From: Crossaster papposus
Taxonomy: Eukaryota > Echinodermata > Asteroidea > Velatida > Solasteridae
Reading direction: 5' to 3'
DNA length: 64,000 nt
NCBI GenBank assembly: GCA_037893245.1
Contig: JBAIAA010000028.1
Location: 1,550,001-1,614,000, forward strand
The position numbers and the translations under genes were made by a program. Under the pieces are notes generated by a model, which made no database searches, was not told the origin of the DNA, and worked only from the letters and a program-made list of their open reading frames with translations. Shown here piece after piece: positions 49,073 through 60,005 of the stretch. Position 1 is the first letter of the stretch, and each line of letters opens with the position of its first letter.

Positions 49073-52000
49073 GTATATGTTTATTTGCAGTCGCCCCCTG
49101 ATCGCTGTAACGTGCATGCATCATGCAGTACGCGCACATGAATGGCGTGTTTGTTTCGCGTGTCATGTGCGCCGTGCGAAAACAAACGACCACTCTCGCG
49201 CGTCGAATGCTTCCTTCGTTTTGTACACAAACACACGAGACGAATATCGTCTGCATGTTTCAGAATTTTTCGTAAGCTGAACTCCAGAAGAGTTAGTCAG
49301 GCCTGTTTTTTTAAACTGCAACAAGTTACCAACACCAATACATTCTTAAATTCAAAACATAACATAAATTATGACATTAAATTATTTGTGACCCAGCACG
49401 AGACACTTTGAGGCAAAAATAAAAATTGAGATTTTGATTTCATCATTTAAAGCTAAACAAGCTTTAAATGATGAAATCAAAATCTCAATTTTTATTTTTG
49501 CCGCAAAGTGTCTCATTTACTCGTGCTGGGTCACATTTGTTAAATATACTTTTTTTGTTAATATTGGGGATAGAGTAAAAAATGTGAATAAAATGTTAAC
49601 CAGTTCACACCTGAATTATTTTTTAGGAAGTGGGTATTTTTACGTGACCGTAAACCTACGTACTTCGGCTATTTTTACGTGATATAACTGGTTCCTGACA
49701 CAGACAAGGGAAACTCAATACGCGCGGAACGTATGAAGACCAACGACGGTTGACAGCCATAATTCACCAAAATAAATAGATACAGTCCCTAGTTTATTGT
49801 ATACAGTCCCTAGTTTATTGTATACAGTCCCTAGTTTTCCGTATGTACAAGACTTTTATACCTTTTTTCTATTAACCAAAAATATTGCTTAATTATGCAC
49901 CTAAATAATCTCATCTAGATAGAGTAGAAAAAGGTATAAAAGTGGTGTATACGAAACAATAGGGGCTGTATACAATTAACTAGGGACTGCGCATGCGCTA
50001 CCGGAACTCGCGTAAAAATAGCCGAAGTAGGTAGGTTTACGGTCGCGTAAAATTAGCCATGGCGTATTTTTTACTTTAACTGGTCCTAGGTGCGAGATTG
50101 TTTTTCATGAACCTCTCTATCCGAGACGGGTTCAGGCCGGGTAGCACATTCTGATATTTCCAGCCTCGCTCGCTGCGAGCTGGTCGCCTACAAATAGTTC
50201 TGGCCTTGCTCGTTGCATATTTACCTGTCATCCGTTTTGAATTCCTACGAAAAAAAAATGCGTGTATTTGGCATCTGAAAAGAACTGGTTAATAAACCTA
50301 TCTAAAAGTTACAGATTTGTGTTGATTTAAATATTTGGTCATTTTGAAGGACAGTTTCAATTGAAAAGTGACAAAATTTTGCCTGTTGGCTGTAATAAGT
50401 CACAGCTCTGACAGCAAAAGTACATTGAAAATAGTGCCGCTATTGCCGGCTTGCATTAAACTGCCTATTTATATAGAAAATTCCCACCAAATTTCATTTG
50501 ATACTTTGGTCCTTGATATTGAAAATCCACCTCGCAAACAGGATCTGCTGCAATCTGGGGCTAATTTCATAGAGCTGCTTAAGCATAAAAATTGCTTAAG
50601 CACAAAACAATCTTGCTTAGTAAAACCAGCTTACCAGCCACAACTTCATGTGATGTATATATTATTTGTGATTGGTAGCTGTTGTAAGCTTAGCATAACG
50701 ATCACATGGAATGTTGGCCCCTAACTTGATTTACCAAGCAAGGGTTTTTGTGCTTAAGCAGCTCTATTAAATTGGCCCATGAAGCGGTGCAGCTACCGGT
50801 ATCAACGCTTACTGATTGCGACCCAAATCTGCACAAAACAAATGGGCCCCAATTGTCTGAGGGGGAAATGAAGGAACTTGTCAAGTCTCAAAGTGTTCAT
50901 TGTTAAACTTGAGGCCAAATTAAAATTGTTTCCGGTCCTAACTTTTTTTTTATAAGAAAAATGAGGGCACTTTTTTAACCGCAAGACTTTAAGCATTTGT
51001 TGTTTAGACTTTTACACAGAATTATGTAGCGTCGCGTCATATGATGGTACATGTAATTAGGATTGGGAGAAAAGTGCTGATGTGAAAATTACCTTTTTAT
51101 TTTTTCTCTTTTTCCTTTTTTGACCTCCATGCCTCAAAACCCTAAACTAAACCATGAGATATTTCCACTTCAAATTGATGTATTTTTTCCTTAACCAGTT
51201 CACGTCGGATGACGTATATAAAACGAAAGTTTTTCCCAGATTCAAAACAGATGACACATAAACACGCCACGAGCAAGGCCGGAGATGCCTGCCAGCAGCA
51301 AACAAGGCCAAAAATGCGTGGGTGTGCTTCCCGGTACTATTGGCCTGACGCCGCTTCGGATCAAATTTCGTTAAAAATAATCCCGCGCGTCGGCTCGGGG
51401 ATGTAAAATAATCCCTGTGCGAACTGGTTAAAGGTAAAACACACCAATTGCAGATATCAAAAAAATTTACTACCAAATTAAGAAATATCTTACTCATTTA
51501 AAAGTAAATATTGATTCTAGGCATCCAGCAAAAATAAATTTTATAAAAAAAACCAACTGCCCGACTCTGTTTTTTTTGTGCTTTTTTCTCGGCATTCATG
51601 ATTGTAAAACTGTTGACAACATTCGAAAACTACGCCATCGATGTACGAACCAGTACAAATACAAGGTTTGTCCAAAAGTGGTAAAAAGGCGTACAGAGCC
51701 ATTACCACTGTATGTGACCCACTCAAATGTTTTTTGAGTTTCACAGTTGGCCAGAAACAAAAAGTAGTGTAATGACGTATTTGTCTTTTACAAATATTTT
51801 TGAAATGTTTTTTTCTCAGTTGTATTAAAAAAAGTCTGCTCAGAAACTGAATAAAGATTTAACATTTTAGTGCTTCATTTTTTGTTTTATTTAATCTACT
51901 TTTGGGATCAAAACAACTTTTTCAAATGATCAGAAAATACCGATATCAGAGAAAGCAAAAAAGGTAGGTTATAAAATTGGTAATTGCTTGAATTATCATG

Positions 52001-55000
52001 AATGGGTGGATTTGGGGGGGTTGTATTTTATAGTAAATATTGTTTAACTGACCTGTCGGTAGTTTTACAATCATGGTTGAATAAAGCAAGATAAACGGCG
52101 TTTGTTTTCAACCGGCGTCGGGCAGTGGTTCTTATGTTTGTTTGTTTTTTTCGCGATCGCCGTCCGGAGATACCGTAGTAGTTTTTAATCATTATTTACT
52201 TTCAAATATTAAAGTAAGATATTTGTATAATAATTCGGTAGTAAATTTAAAACAAAAAACTTAGTGGTTCACATATATACGTATACTAAAAGTATTTATG
52301 TTCTATGTAAGTAAAAACTAATTCTGATTATTTTCCCCCCAGGTTTTTCGTGATTGCGACACTGGCAGCCAAGGGTATCTGAGCAGAGAAGATCTAAAAA
52401 TGGCTGTGGTGACACTGTTTGGTTACAAACCATCCAAAGTAAATGTGGTATTATTGCTACAAAACTAGTAATGTTTCTGCACACACACAAAACACAATGA
52501 AAATGTGCTCCCTTGGCCCCCTCCCCCCCCCCCCCCCCCCCCCCCCAACACTTTCAAAAGTGTTCCGCCACTGCTGCTTACTATAGATCAACATTGTACT
52601 AACTGTAACTTTAGTACTTTTTCTTCAGGGGGTTTAGCATGCTCTTACAGTGCTAACTGCTTATGGCCTCCATGAAATAGGCAAGCTTAAAGGTAGTATA
52701 CACCCTTTGCAGATATCGAAAAAATTTACTACCGAATTATTAAGAAATATCTTACTCAATGAAAAGTAAATAATGATTCTAGGCATTCAGCAAAAGGATT
52801 GCGCTAGATATCCTGTAATTATTCCAAAAAATTGAATTTTATAAAGAAAAATTCGCGATCGCCGGACGGCGATCGCGAAAAAACAAAGATAACATAAGAA
52901 TAACGGCTCGACCCCGGTTGAAAACAAACACTGTTTTTCATGCTTTTCTCGGCATCCATGATTGTAAAACTTCGGAAAAGTCAGTTAAACGATATTTACT
53001 ATGAAATACAACCCCCCAAATCTACCCATTCATGATAATTCAAGCAATTACCAATGGTGTATACTCTACCTTTAAAGAGAACGTATACGTTTGGTAATTA
53101 CTCCAAAAATTAATGGCAATAAAAACTCACTTGCTAAGAAGTACAGCAGCTTGGGATAGTATAATGCATTTTTAGAAACTTTTCACTTCGAAGTACTGCG
53201 GTTATGGAAAAATATATCACTTTTTATCCCCAAAAATTTGAATCTGAGAAGCGTTACTGCAGTGACGTTTCTCAGATTGTGTATTCCAATGCAGATTATT
53301 CTTCCTGCGTGTACATAACCGCTGCTCCAGATTTTCGGCAATATCTCAAAATTGCTACCACCTTTTGAAATGAAATGTGTACAGGTTAGTTTTATGGTAT
53401 ATATCTATAACTATATAGGATTGAAACAAACAGTGGGTTCCAATTACCAAACGTATACGATCCCTTTAATAGCTTTGTGCCGTAATAATTAATAAGGCCT
53501 TGATCATCACACATGAGAAAACAGGAGTTGGTGGGATTGGAATTCAGATATATCTTAACAATCAATTTGAATTTCACTAATATGTGGTTGATTTCAGGAA
53601 ATGGATATATTAAAGCTAAGTCTTTTGTTTTGTAAATCAAGTTAAAGAGAACACCTTTGGAACATCTGGCTATTTGCTCCATGGTCTATGATTATAACCT
53701 CATTGGCTCGCTAGTAGTCTCGGATCATGAGTACCCTGCCCATTTGATTGATCACAGGGTTCCCCCACCCAATTGTTTTTTAACCTTGCAGCTTTAGGTT
53801 GGTTTTTGCAAAACCTACAACATATCATAAAGGACATTGTATGCAGCACTTCACCTATCACTGCTTGTCTCGCCAAAACAAAGTTTAGAAAGAGACTATG
53901 CAATCATTATTTTCGTACGTAGTATGTAGTCCCACCACTTGACTTGACACAACTCTTCATGAAACATAAATAGGTAGACATTGTTTAACCAGTTCGCGCC
54001 CGAGGAGGTATATACACGCTATGTTTTTCCAAGATTCAAAACGGATGACGCATAAACACGTCACGAGCAAGGCCAGAAATGTCTGTCAGCAGCGAGCAAG
54101 GCCGGAAATGAGTCGGTGTGCTTTCCGGTACCAATAGCCTGAACCCGCCTCGGATCCAGTTTTGTTAAAAATAATCCCGCGCCTCGGCTGGGTGATGTTA
54201 AAATAATCCCGGTGTGAACAGGTTAAGAAGCACATGTTCTTTTTCAATTAGATTCAATTTTGTTTAATAACACCATTTAATCATTTATTATTTTGGTATT
54301 TTGTATTTTGATGTAGTATGAGTCTGATCAGATGATGAAGGGATGCCAAGGCAGTGAAGGTGAGCAGATCTTACTATCTTTGTTATACCTCCGTCTTGGA
54401 TACTGAATTTTTATACAGAACGAGTTGTCCCACCGTTCGAGTTGTCCCACCGGTCGAGTTGTCCCACCGGTCGAGTTGTCCCACCGGTCGAGTTGTCCCA
54501 CCGGTCGAGTTGTCCCACCGTTCGAGTTGTCCCACCGGTCGAGTTGTCCCACCGGTCGAGTTGTCCCACCGGTCGAGTTGTCCCACCGGTCGAGTTGTCC
54601 CACCGGTCGAGTTGTCCCACCGGTCGAGTTGTCCCACCGTTCGAGTTGTCCCACCGGTCGAGTTGTCCCACCGGTCGAGTTGTCCCACCGGTCGAGTTGT
54701 CCCACCGGTCGAGTTGTCCCACCGGTCGAGTTGTCCCCCCGGGTGAGTTGTTCCACCGGTTTAGTTGTCCCGAGTCGAGTTGTCCCCCTCGGCCGAGTTG
54801 TCCAAGCTCCGGGAACCAGCACACCATTCACGCACCTCGGCTCAGCTAAGCGGCATGGGGCATGCATGCCAGGAATACACTTTTAAGAGACCTTTTTACG
54901 CTGGCCAGATGTCGAATTGTGGTGCCCGATCCTCCAAACGCGTTTACACTCGACAAATGCAGGACCAGAGCTCACAAAAGCGGGGTCAGATCTTTCCCGG

Positions 55001-58000
55001 TCCCCCTTAAGAGATCCAGTAAATACCCAATTGGAAAGGCTTGATTAAAAAATATACCTGATTTAAAAGACTTTACTATTTTTGTAGACTTTTTAATAAT
55101 AATAATAATAATACAAACTTGTATAGCGCTGGTATCTAGAAAATCTATTCACTGCGCTGGACGGTTTTTTTCCGTTTTTATTGTATTTCTTTAAAATTTA
55201 ATTGAATACACAATGATTTCATGCAATTGTATCGCGTACAAAATAATTGGGTTATTTACAATATATATGTATTGCTATACCAAAAAAATATCGAGCAATT
55301 TTACTGCTATTTTAAATATTACATAGCAGTGTTTGCGAGATGCAAATATTTTAAGGAAATCGAACACTGCTTCCATAGTTCTTAATTATTCCAAAATTTT
55401 TAGATTGTCAACCCCTGTGGAGTGGCTATGGCCAGAGCACGCTAATTCGTCCATAATGCAGTGTTCAGCTGTGCTACAGGTGCAACAGTTGTACGCTCAG
55501 GTCTATTGTGCAGTGCAGTCATGTGTATAATCCTGTGTCGTGAGGAAATAATAAAAGGGTTGAGGGAATAAATAAAAATGCGTTATAAATGGAAATCACT
55601 GCTTAAGAAAAGACTAATACGACATTTGATTACAGAGCATCAATATATGCTTTTTTAAATAATAAGAAAAGACTGAATCCGTTGCTATGTTTACGGAACA
55701 ACCGCTGATGGGTGTCCAGTGGGACACCTAGATACAATAGACCTATGCATGTAATGTCTTCAGTTGTCTGTGAAGATATTATGATAACATTTTTTCATCC
55801 TTTTTCATGGTTCACAGGTATAACTGAGAGCCAATTCCTGAGCCTGATGAGCTCTAAGCTGGCTGCACAGGACAGAGATGAGGAGATCAGACAAATCTTC
55901 ATGACCTTTGACATGCACTGTGAGTCGTTTTTCCTCCCGTCTCGCTCGTAGTTTATCTTGGGCGAAATTCATGGTGCTACTAAGTACTTGATTTTCTGCT
56001 AAAACAGGTTGTCTATTTATAGACGCGCGCGTGATAGACAATGGAAACTGTTATTAAGATTCATTGGTTGTATTGCGCATGATGTGGGAGGTTTCAACCA
56101 ATGGTCATGGACGAGACTTTATAGGAGTCCAAATTTAATGTGACACCGAAAAAGCCTTCAAACCCTGCTGGGTCATTTTTTATCGGCTGTTTATGCATAC
56201 CCACGTGTCAGGCTCTCGACCAATAGGAAAGGCTAAACTGTCTCGGGTAGTGCTGGGCAAGTAACTCAAGTACTCGCCTACCTGTGATTAGTTTTTGCTA
56301 ATCGAAGCACTACTCGCGTTTTTTTAACTATTCGATTACTTGTGCCAGCCCGAGTAGCAATAAATACTCGCAAGCGATGATTGTTTACAAGTACCGATTA
56401 AGTTGTGGTCGTAGGATGGAACGATGCAACGATGCGAAACTAATTGACTTGCCGCTCCCCACAATTGCACGCCTACTATGGCACGTCTTATTCCCAAATA
56501 ATAAGGTTCAACAAACTAAATCCTTTTAGTGAGCTGACACAAAATGAAGAAAAAATCGCCGACCGCAGATATTCCCAGCCAGCAATGTTTATACAATAAA
56601 AGCCATACTTCTCCTGCAGATATCAGGTTTCAAAACCACGTTCCGGGTTTGAGTCCGATGAGATTGTAAATTAAGTCAGCAATAAATTTAATCATGTGAA
56701 ATAGTTTTGTTTTTTATTGAGGTGTGACAGCAAAGACAAGGTAATCAGACAAAAGGATTTTTTTCTTACATGTTTGTGACGGGCCTTGGACAATAATCTA
56801 GTTTAAATTTATTAAAATTACTGTTACGCTTTGAATGAAAACACCCGTATCGTGATAAACACAATTTTAATCGTAAATTTACACCTTGTGAAAATTGTGA
56901 CAACTACTGGCGAGTACTCGATTACTAGCGATTAATTTCTTCCTAAGTACTCGAGTGGAAAAAATCACTACTCGCCCAGCACTAGTCTCGGGTATTTCTG
57001 AATGTCTGTTAAAAGCTATAAACCATGAAGCACAAGGTCCTGTTGTAAGTCAAATTTATTCTGTTTCAGTTACTCCGCTTATTGCTGTAATTTGGATGTT
57101 TGATCATTCCCATACAGGTCATGGTTTCATCACTGTAGAGGATCTCCATAGGGCATTCAGTGAAGTGGCACCCCGTATCCCAAGACATAGGGTCCAGACA
57201 CTGTTTAGGTAAGAACATACTGTAATCTTTGCCAAGGATAACTGTATTTGATATTGGATTGTGCACGTTGCATATTCTTTTCATAAATTCATGCAGTGTG
57301 CCCGCTAATGACACGATTAGTCCAGCTCCCTAACTCACACAATCGTCTTTGCAAACTCGCTTAAAGCGCGTAACCTTTTCATGCAAATTCAACCAATCAA
57401 ATATGCAAAGCGTCTTCACGCAGTCAACTACCTATTCAGCAGTTGCGCGGGCCTGCGTTGCATATCTAATTAGCGCTGCTTCAAAAAGGAATTTTGTGCG
57501 TGGGTGTAGTATGTATTGCGCATATGTAAACAACTGCCCTTCCGCGATCGCCGATTGGCTCCCTAGGAAAGCCTACGAAAAAATAAGGAAAAAAACTGCT
57601 GGATCGAGTTTGCAAAGATGAATGTGGGAGCCGTTCCGCGATCGCCGATTGGCTCCCTAGGAAAGCCTACGAAAAAATAAGGAAAAAAACTGCTGGATCG
57701 AGTTTGCAAAAATGAATGTGGGAGCTGGTCTAAAATCGTGTCGTTAGTGGCGTGCACGCGCACTGTGTGAAAAGAATACGCGACGTGCACAATCTAATAT
57801 CGAATACAGTCGTCTTGGGCAAAGACAAGTAAGGACACACTGTACAGTACTATTCAGATTCACCTTTATTATTATTCAGGTTCACTTTAATACTAAACCA
57901 GTTTGCAACAACAGACCGAGGCCCAAGACAAAATCAGATAAACCTTTTCTGACTCCTTAGCCTGGAAGATTATTCAAAATTGTCATCAGGCAAAGATGAG

Positions 58001-59678
58001 GTACTGTGAAATTGACCTATCGCCATTCACGACCATTATCCAATCATAGCATCTATTGAACATCACATGATATTCCAAATCTTGGACAAACACAAAACAT
58101 TCCAAATACACACATGTGTGCTCTGCTTGTTGAAACGCAATACGTGAATCACTTCAGATTTTACGCAGACGCTCACTGGCCCGTTTTCATATATATTTCG
58201 TTTGCTAACACATTGGCCAAACCCGTATAGCGTAGTTTGTTCTGTTCATATATCTTACGCTTTTTCTATTCTCCAATGGTGGAAATATTGGCTTTGGATC
58301 CGGTGAGTCTGCATTATTCAGATAAGCATTATAACGAGGACTGGAAAATGGGAAAAGTTATTACTTGTTGCGATAGCTGGTCGCACGAAAGTCTGCATGT
58401 ACACGTAGGTAACGTCTCAAAAATCTGTGACAACTCCTGTCCGGTCCGAGAGCGTGTATGCAGTGATTCCCTGTAATACGCGTTTCGCGCATTGCATTCA
58501 CATGCTGCACTCGTGTAAAGTTGTATGAGGGGCGTGGCTAATTCACAAACAGCGATAGGTCACTTCTCAACCCAAGTTTAACCCGAAGGTTAGTTTGTCC
58601 AATTCCAATACTGAGGGGAGCTAATATTAACTACCAAACTGAAATAAACCACATGTTTTATTTGTTTTATTGTACCTCATATATGCTCAGTTGCTCAGGA
58701 AAATGCTGATTAACGTTCAGATTTTTGTGTGCTGCCATGTTTGTATGTGTAGCTTGGGCATCGTATGAGGATAAGTGGATATGTATGAGGTATAGTAATA
58801 TGAAATAAAAACCTTACAGTTGTTCTTCATGAACTGCATGAACTTCATGATCTACCGTACTATAGGTTTTCTATGTCAATTTAAGCAAATAAGCATCTAA
58901 TTTAATCATTGAGTCATTAGTTTTTGCGCGAATTTGAACGCTGTTCTAAATCGTAACAGTACACAAAAATACTCTTGCGATTTAAACAAAATAACTATCC
59001 ATTGACAATCCCTGCACTCAAACAGCATTTAAATTGGCAAGTGAATTTGAATGGCTCTGAATGAAACTGAACGAATAAAAACCACATAATTGGCACCATG
59101 ACCAAATTAAGCCATTTGTGATTTAAATAAAAATAGCATCTGGTACACTGACTTGTTCAAAATGCTTGACATATTTCAACTTTAAATTCTCCAGACCAAA
59201 GAGACTATATTATGTAATTATTCAGGACAAGCTCTTGCATACATGTACATGTAGCAATGCTAAGCACCAATACAGTGTTCACAATGGATGGAGGATAGCA
59301 CAAAGACACCAGACCATTCCGGTATTAGGTAAGGCTTGCCCTAAATCACGTGATATTGTAACAGTTCAATGTGCTAAGCATTTTTGAGCAAGTCGGTGTA
59401 CTAGATGTTATTGAAATTTTACTCGCAAATGGCGTATTGTTTGAAGAAATTTTTTTTTCTTACGAACTTGTTTCGAGAGAACCTATATTAAAAAGCAGTA
59501 CACTTTTGTCATCGATACAAAATACTGACGATGGTCCAAATTATTGGAGTTGGTTTGAACCTTGTGTGCTTTTTACTATGACTCTATGAGCAGGGAGGTT
59601 GATAGAGATGGCGACGGGCGTGTCAGCTATAGAGATTATGAATTCATGATGAAGTACAACTTGGACGATGGTTTTTAA
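48986..59678 (+). CDS. EFCAB11: EFCAB11-type EF-hand calcium-binding protein, six exons, complete
   Basis: A small EF-hand protein of unknown molecular role. Six exons splice to 504 bases, 167 residues plus stop; the vertebrate protein is about 160. The start is fixed by an in-frame TAA three codons upstream (48977-48979) and a CCACCATG context. The EF-hand 1 loop is residues 35-46 (DTGSQGYLSRED), followed by LFGYKPSK, which is diagnostic for the family. The EF-hand 3 loop is residues 107-118 (DMHCHGFITVED), followed by AFSEVAPRIP. The EF-hand 4 loop is residues 143-154 (DRDGDGRVSYRD). The loop between hands 1 and 3 (residues 62-90) is degenerate. Loops 1 and 3 lack the acidic ligands at positions 3 and 5, so only hand 4 looks like a good metal site; all three readable loops have Asp, not Glu, at position 12. 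Divergent from FBXO11. Confidence 0.93.
49382..49539. repeat. Hairpin MITE, 158 bp
   Basis: TGTGACCCAGCACGAGACAC..CATTTAAAGCT is mirrored by AGCTTTAAATG..GTGCTGGGTCACA with a loop of a few bases. Lies in EFCAB11 intron 1. Confidence 0.85.
49596..50292. mobile_element. Composite of foldback arms and family B ends
   Basis: TTAACCAGTTCACACC at 49596, then foldback arms (CGTAAACCTACGTACTTCGG near 49645; mirrored near 50020). A 21-bp triplicate ATACAGTCCCTAGTTTATTG lies at 49783-49840, and a diverged inverted family B copy at 50076-50292. GCGCATGCGC at 49989-49998 is an NRF1-like palindrome. Confidence 0.55.
50557..50779. mobile_element. MITE family C, copy 3
   Basis: GGGGCTAATTTCATAGAGCT to AGCTCTATTAAATTGGCCC; internal CTTAAGCA motifs. 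Confidence 0.72.
51191..51431 (+). mobile_element. MITE family B, copy 6
   Basis: TTAACCAGTTCACGTCGG to GTGCGAACTGGTTAA. Its right TTAA (51428-51431) is also the start of a family A copy. Confidence 0.82.
51428..51615 (+). mobile_element. MITE family A, copy 11 (truncated)
   Basis: TTAAAGGTAAAACACACCAATTGC start; breaks off after GGCATTCATGATTGTAAAAC. Confidence 0.7.
51963..52250 (-). mobile_element. MITE family A, copy 12 (both ends worn)
   Basis: Contains TTGGTAATTGCTTGAATTAT, CAACCGGCGTCGGGCAGTG and TTCGGTAGTAAATTT in family order. It ends about 90 bp before EFCAB11 exon 2. Confidence 0.72.
52343..52438 (+). CDS. EFCAB11: EFCAB11 exon 2 (EF-hand 1)
   Basis: 32 codons: VFRDCDTGSQGYLSREDLKM then AVVTLFGYKPSK. 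Acceptor is ttttccccccag; donor is AAA|gtaaat. GYLSRED and LFGYKPSK match vertebrate EFCAB11 almost exactly. Confidence 0.95.
52687..53075 (+). mobile_element. MITE family A, copy 13 (full length)
   Basis: TTAAAGGTAGTATACACCCTT to GGTGTATACTCTACCTTTAA, with an intact central CGCGATCGCCG/CGGCGATCGCG hairpin. Good reference copy. Confidence 0.88.
53072..53469. mobile_element. TTAA-bounded MITE family M
   Basis: TTAAAGAGAACGTATACGTT.. mirrored by ..AACGTATACGATCCCTTTAA. Its left TTAA is the right TTAA of the preceding family A copy. Confidence 0.8.
53995..54226 (+). mobile_element. MITE family B, copy 7
   Basis: TTAACCAGTTCGCGCCCG to GGTGTGAACAGGTTAA; interior complete. Ends 90 bp before EFCAB11 exon 3. 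Confidence 0.82.
54317..54359 (+). CDS. EFCAB11: EFCAB11 exon 3 (43-bp microexon)
   Basis: Encodes YESDQMMKGCQGSE and the first base of the next Gly codon. Acceptor is gatgtag; donor is GAAG|gtgagc, phase 1. It aligns in length and position with the degenerate second EF-hand. A 17-bp tandem array starts about 60 bp after it. Confidence 0.85.
54418..54736. repeat. 17-bp tandem array, about 18 units
   Basis: Unit GAGTTGTCCCACCGGTC; three units carry GTTC instead of GGTC, and the last few are diverged (54737-54800). Because 17 is not a multiple of 3, all frames stay open on both strands, giving long but meaningless reading frames. It lies within EFCAB11 intron 3. Confidence 0.95.
55090..55165. 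repeat. ATA microsatellite with retroelement-like tail
   Basis: (AATAAT)n followed by ACAAACTTGTATAGCGCTGG, a combination often seen at the 3' ends of SINE/LINE copies in invertebrates. The body was not identified. Confidence 0.35.
55818..55919 (+). CDS. EFCAB11: EFCAB11 exon 4
   Basis: 102 bases, ITESQFLSLMSSKLAAQDRD then EEIRQIFMTFDMHC: the exit helix of hand 2 and entry to hand 3. Phase 1 in and out; donor CACT|gtgagt. Confidence 0.94.
56248..56984. mobile_element. hAT-like element with 8-bp target duplication
   Basis: TAGTGCTGGGCAAGTAACTC .. TACTCGCCCAGCACTA, 737 bp, flanked by GTCTCGGG at 56240-56247 and 56985-56992. Non-autonomous. It sits inside repeat F in EFCAB11 intron 4, and the unoccupied site is visible in the F copy at 300. 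Confidence 0.9.
57118..57208 (+). CDS. EFCAB11: EFCAB11 exon 5 (EF-hand 3)
   Basis: 91 bases: HGFITVEDLHRAFSEVAPRI then PRHRVQTLF. Acceptor is cccatacag; donor is TTTAG|gtaaga, phase 2. A foldback element starts about 17 bp past the donor. Confidence 0.95.
57226..57825. mobile_element. Foldback element with internal 94-bp tandem duplication
   Basis: TCTTTGCCAAGGATAACTGT..GATTGTGCACG is mirrored by CGTGCACAATC..GGGCAAAGA. Inside, 57540-57633 and 57634-57727 are near-identical 94-bp units (TTCCGCGATCGCCGATTGGC..). It starts 17 bp after the EFCAB11 exon 5 donor. Confidence 0.75.
59594..59678 (+). CDS. EFCAB11: EFCAB11 exon 6 (EF-hand 4 and stop)
   Basis: Encodes REVDRDGDGRVSYRDYEFMM then KYNLDDGF and TAA at 59676-59678. 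The canonical DxDxD loop and the final DYE...YNL match the vertebrate C-terminus (DFEYALNYG). Acceptor is atgagcag. Confidence 0.95.
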
Positions 59679-59728
59679 GACGAGTGGACATCTCTATCTG
59701 ATTGAGGGTAAGGCTAGAAACATGCAAT

Positions 59729-59734
59729 ATTAAA
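59729..59734 (+). terminator. Candidate poly(A) signal of EFCAB11
   Basis: ATTAAA lies 51 bp after the stop. A canonical AATAAA lies further on at 59854-59859, but inside a transposon fragment. Which one is used cannot be told from sequence. Confidence 0.35.
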
Positions 59735-59815
59735 CCAGCTGTAACCATGGTTTAACCGTGAGATAAACCGTAAAACTTTGCAGTAAACCTCCAGTTACCA
59801 GCTGTTATTGTTATT

Positions 59816-60005
59816 TTTAATCAGTTCGCTTCAGAGGATGTGTATACATTCATAATAAATGACGTAAAAACACGTCACGAGTAGAACTGGAAATATCTGT
59901 CGGCGGGCGAACGGCTCCCAGAGAGCGAGGCCGGAAACATCAGGGTTTGCTACCCACAGATGCCGGCCTGAACCTGTCTCGGATCGAGGTTCGTGAAAAA
60001 CTGTT
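59816..60005 (+). mobile_element. MITE family B, copy 8 (right-truncated, diverged)
   Basis: Starts TTTTAATCAGTTCGCTTCAG; carries CACGTCACGAGTAGAACTGG and GAGCGAGGCCGGAAACATC. Lies 138 bp after the EFCAB11 stop. Confidence 0.6.

Noticed and set aside
54328..54886. Long overlapping reading frames on both strands with repeated SSCPTGRVVPPVEL- or TTRPVGQLDRWDNS-like peptides
   Set aside because: These are readings of a 17-bp tandem array lacking stops in any frame. They run across a spliced EFCAB11 exon and have no conserved domain.
59166..59589. Two successive frames just before EFCAB11 exon 6
   Set aside because: They run into the acceptor of exon 6 and have no homologue I recognise; treated as intron.
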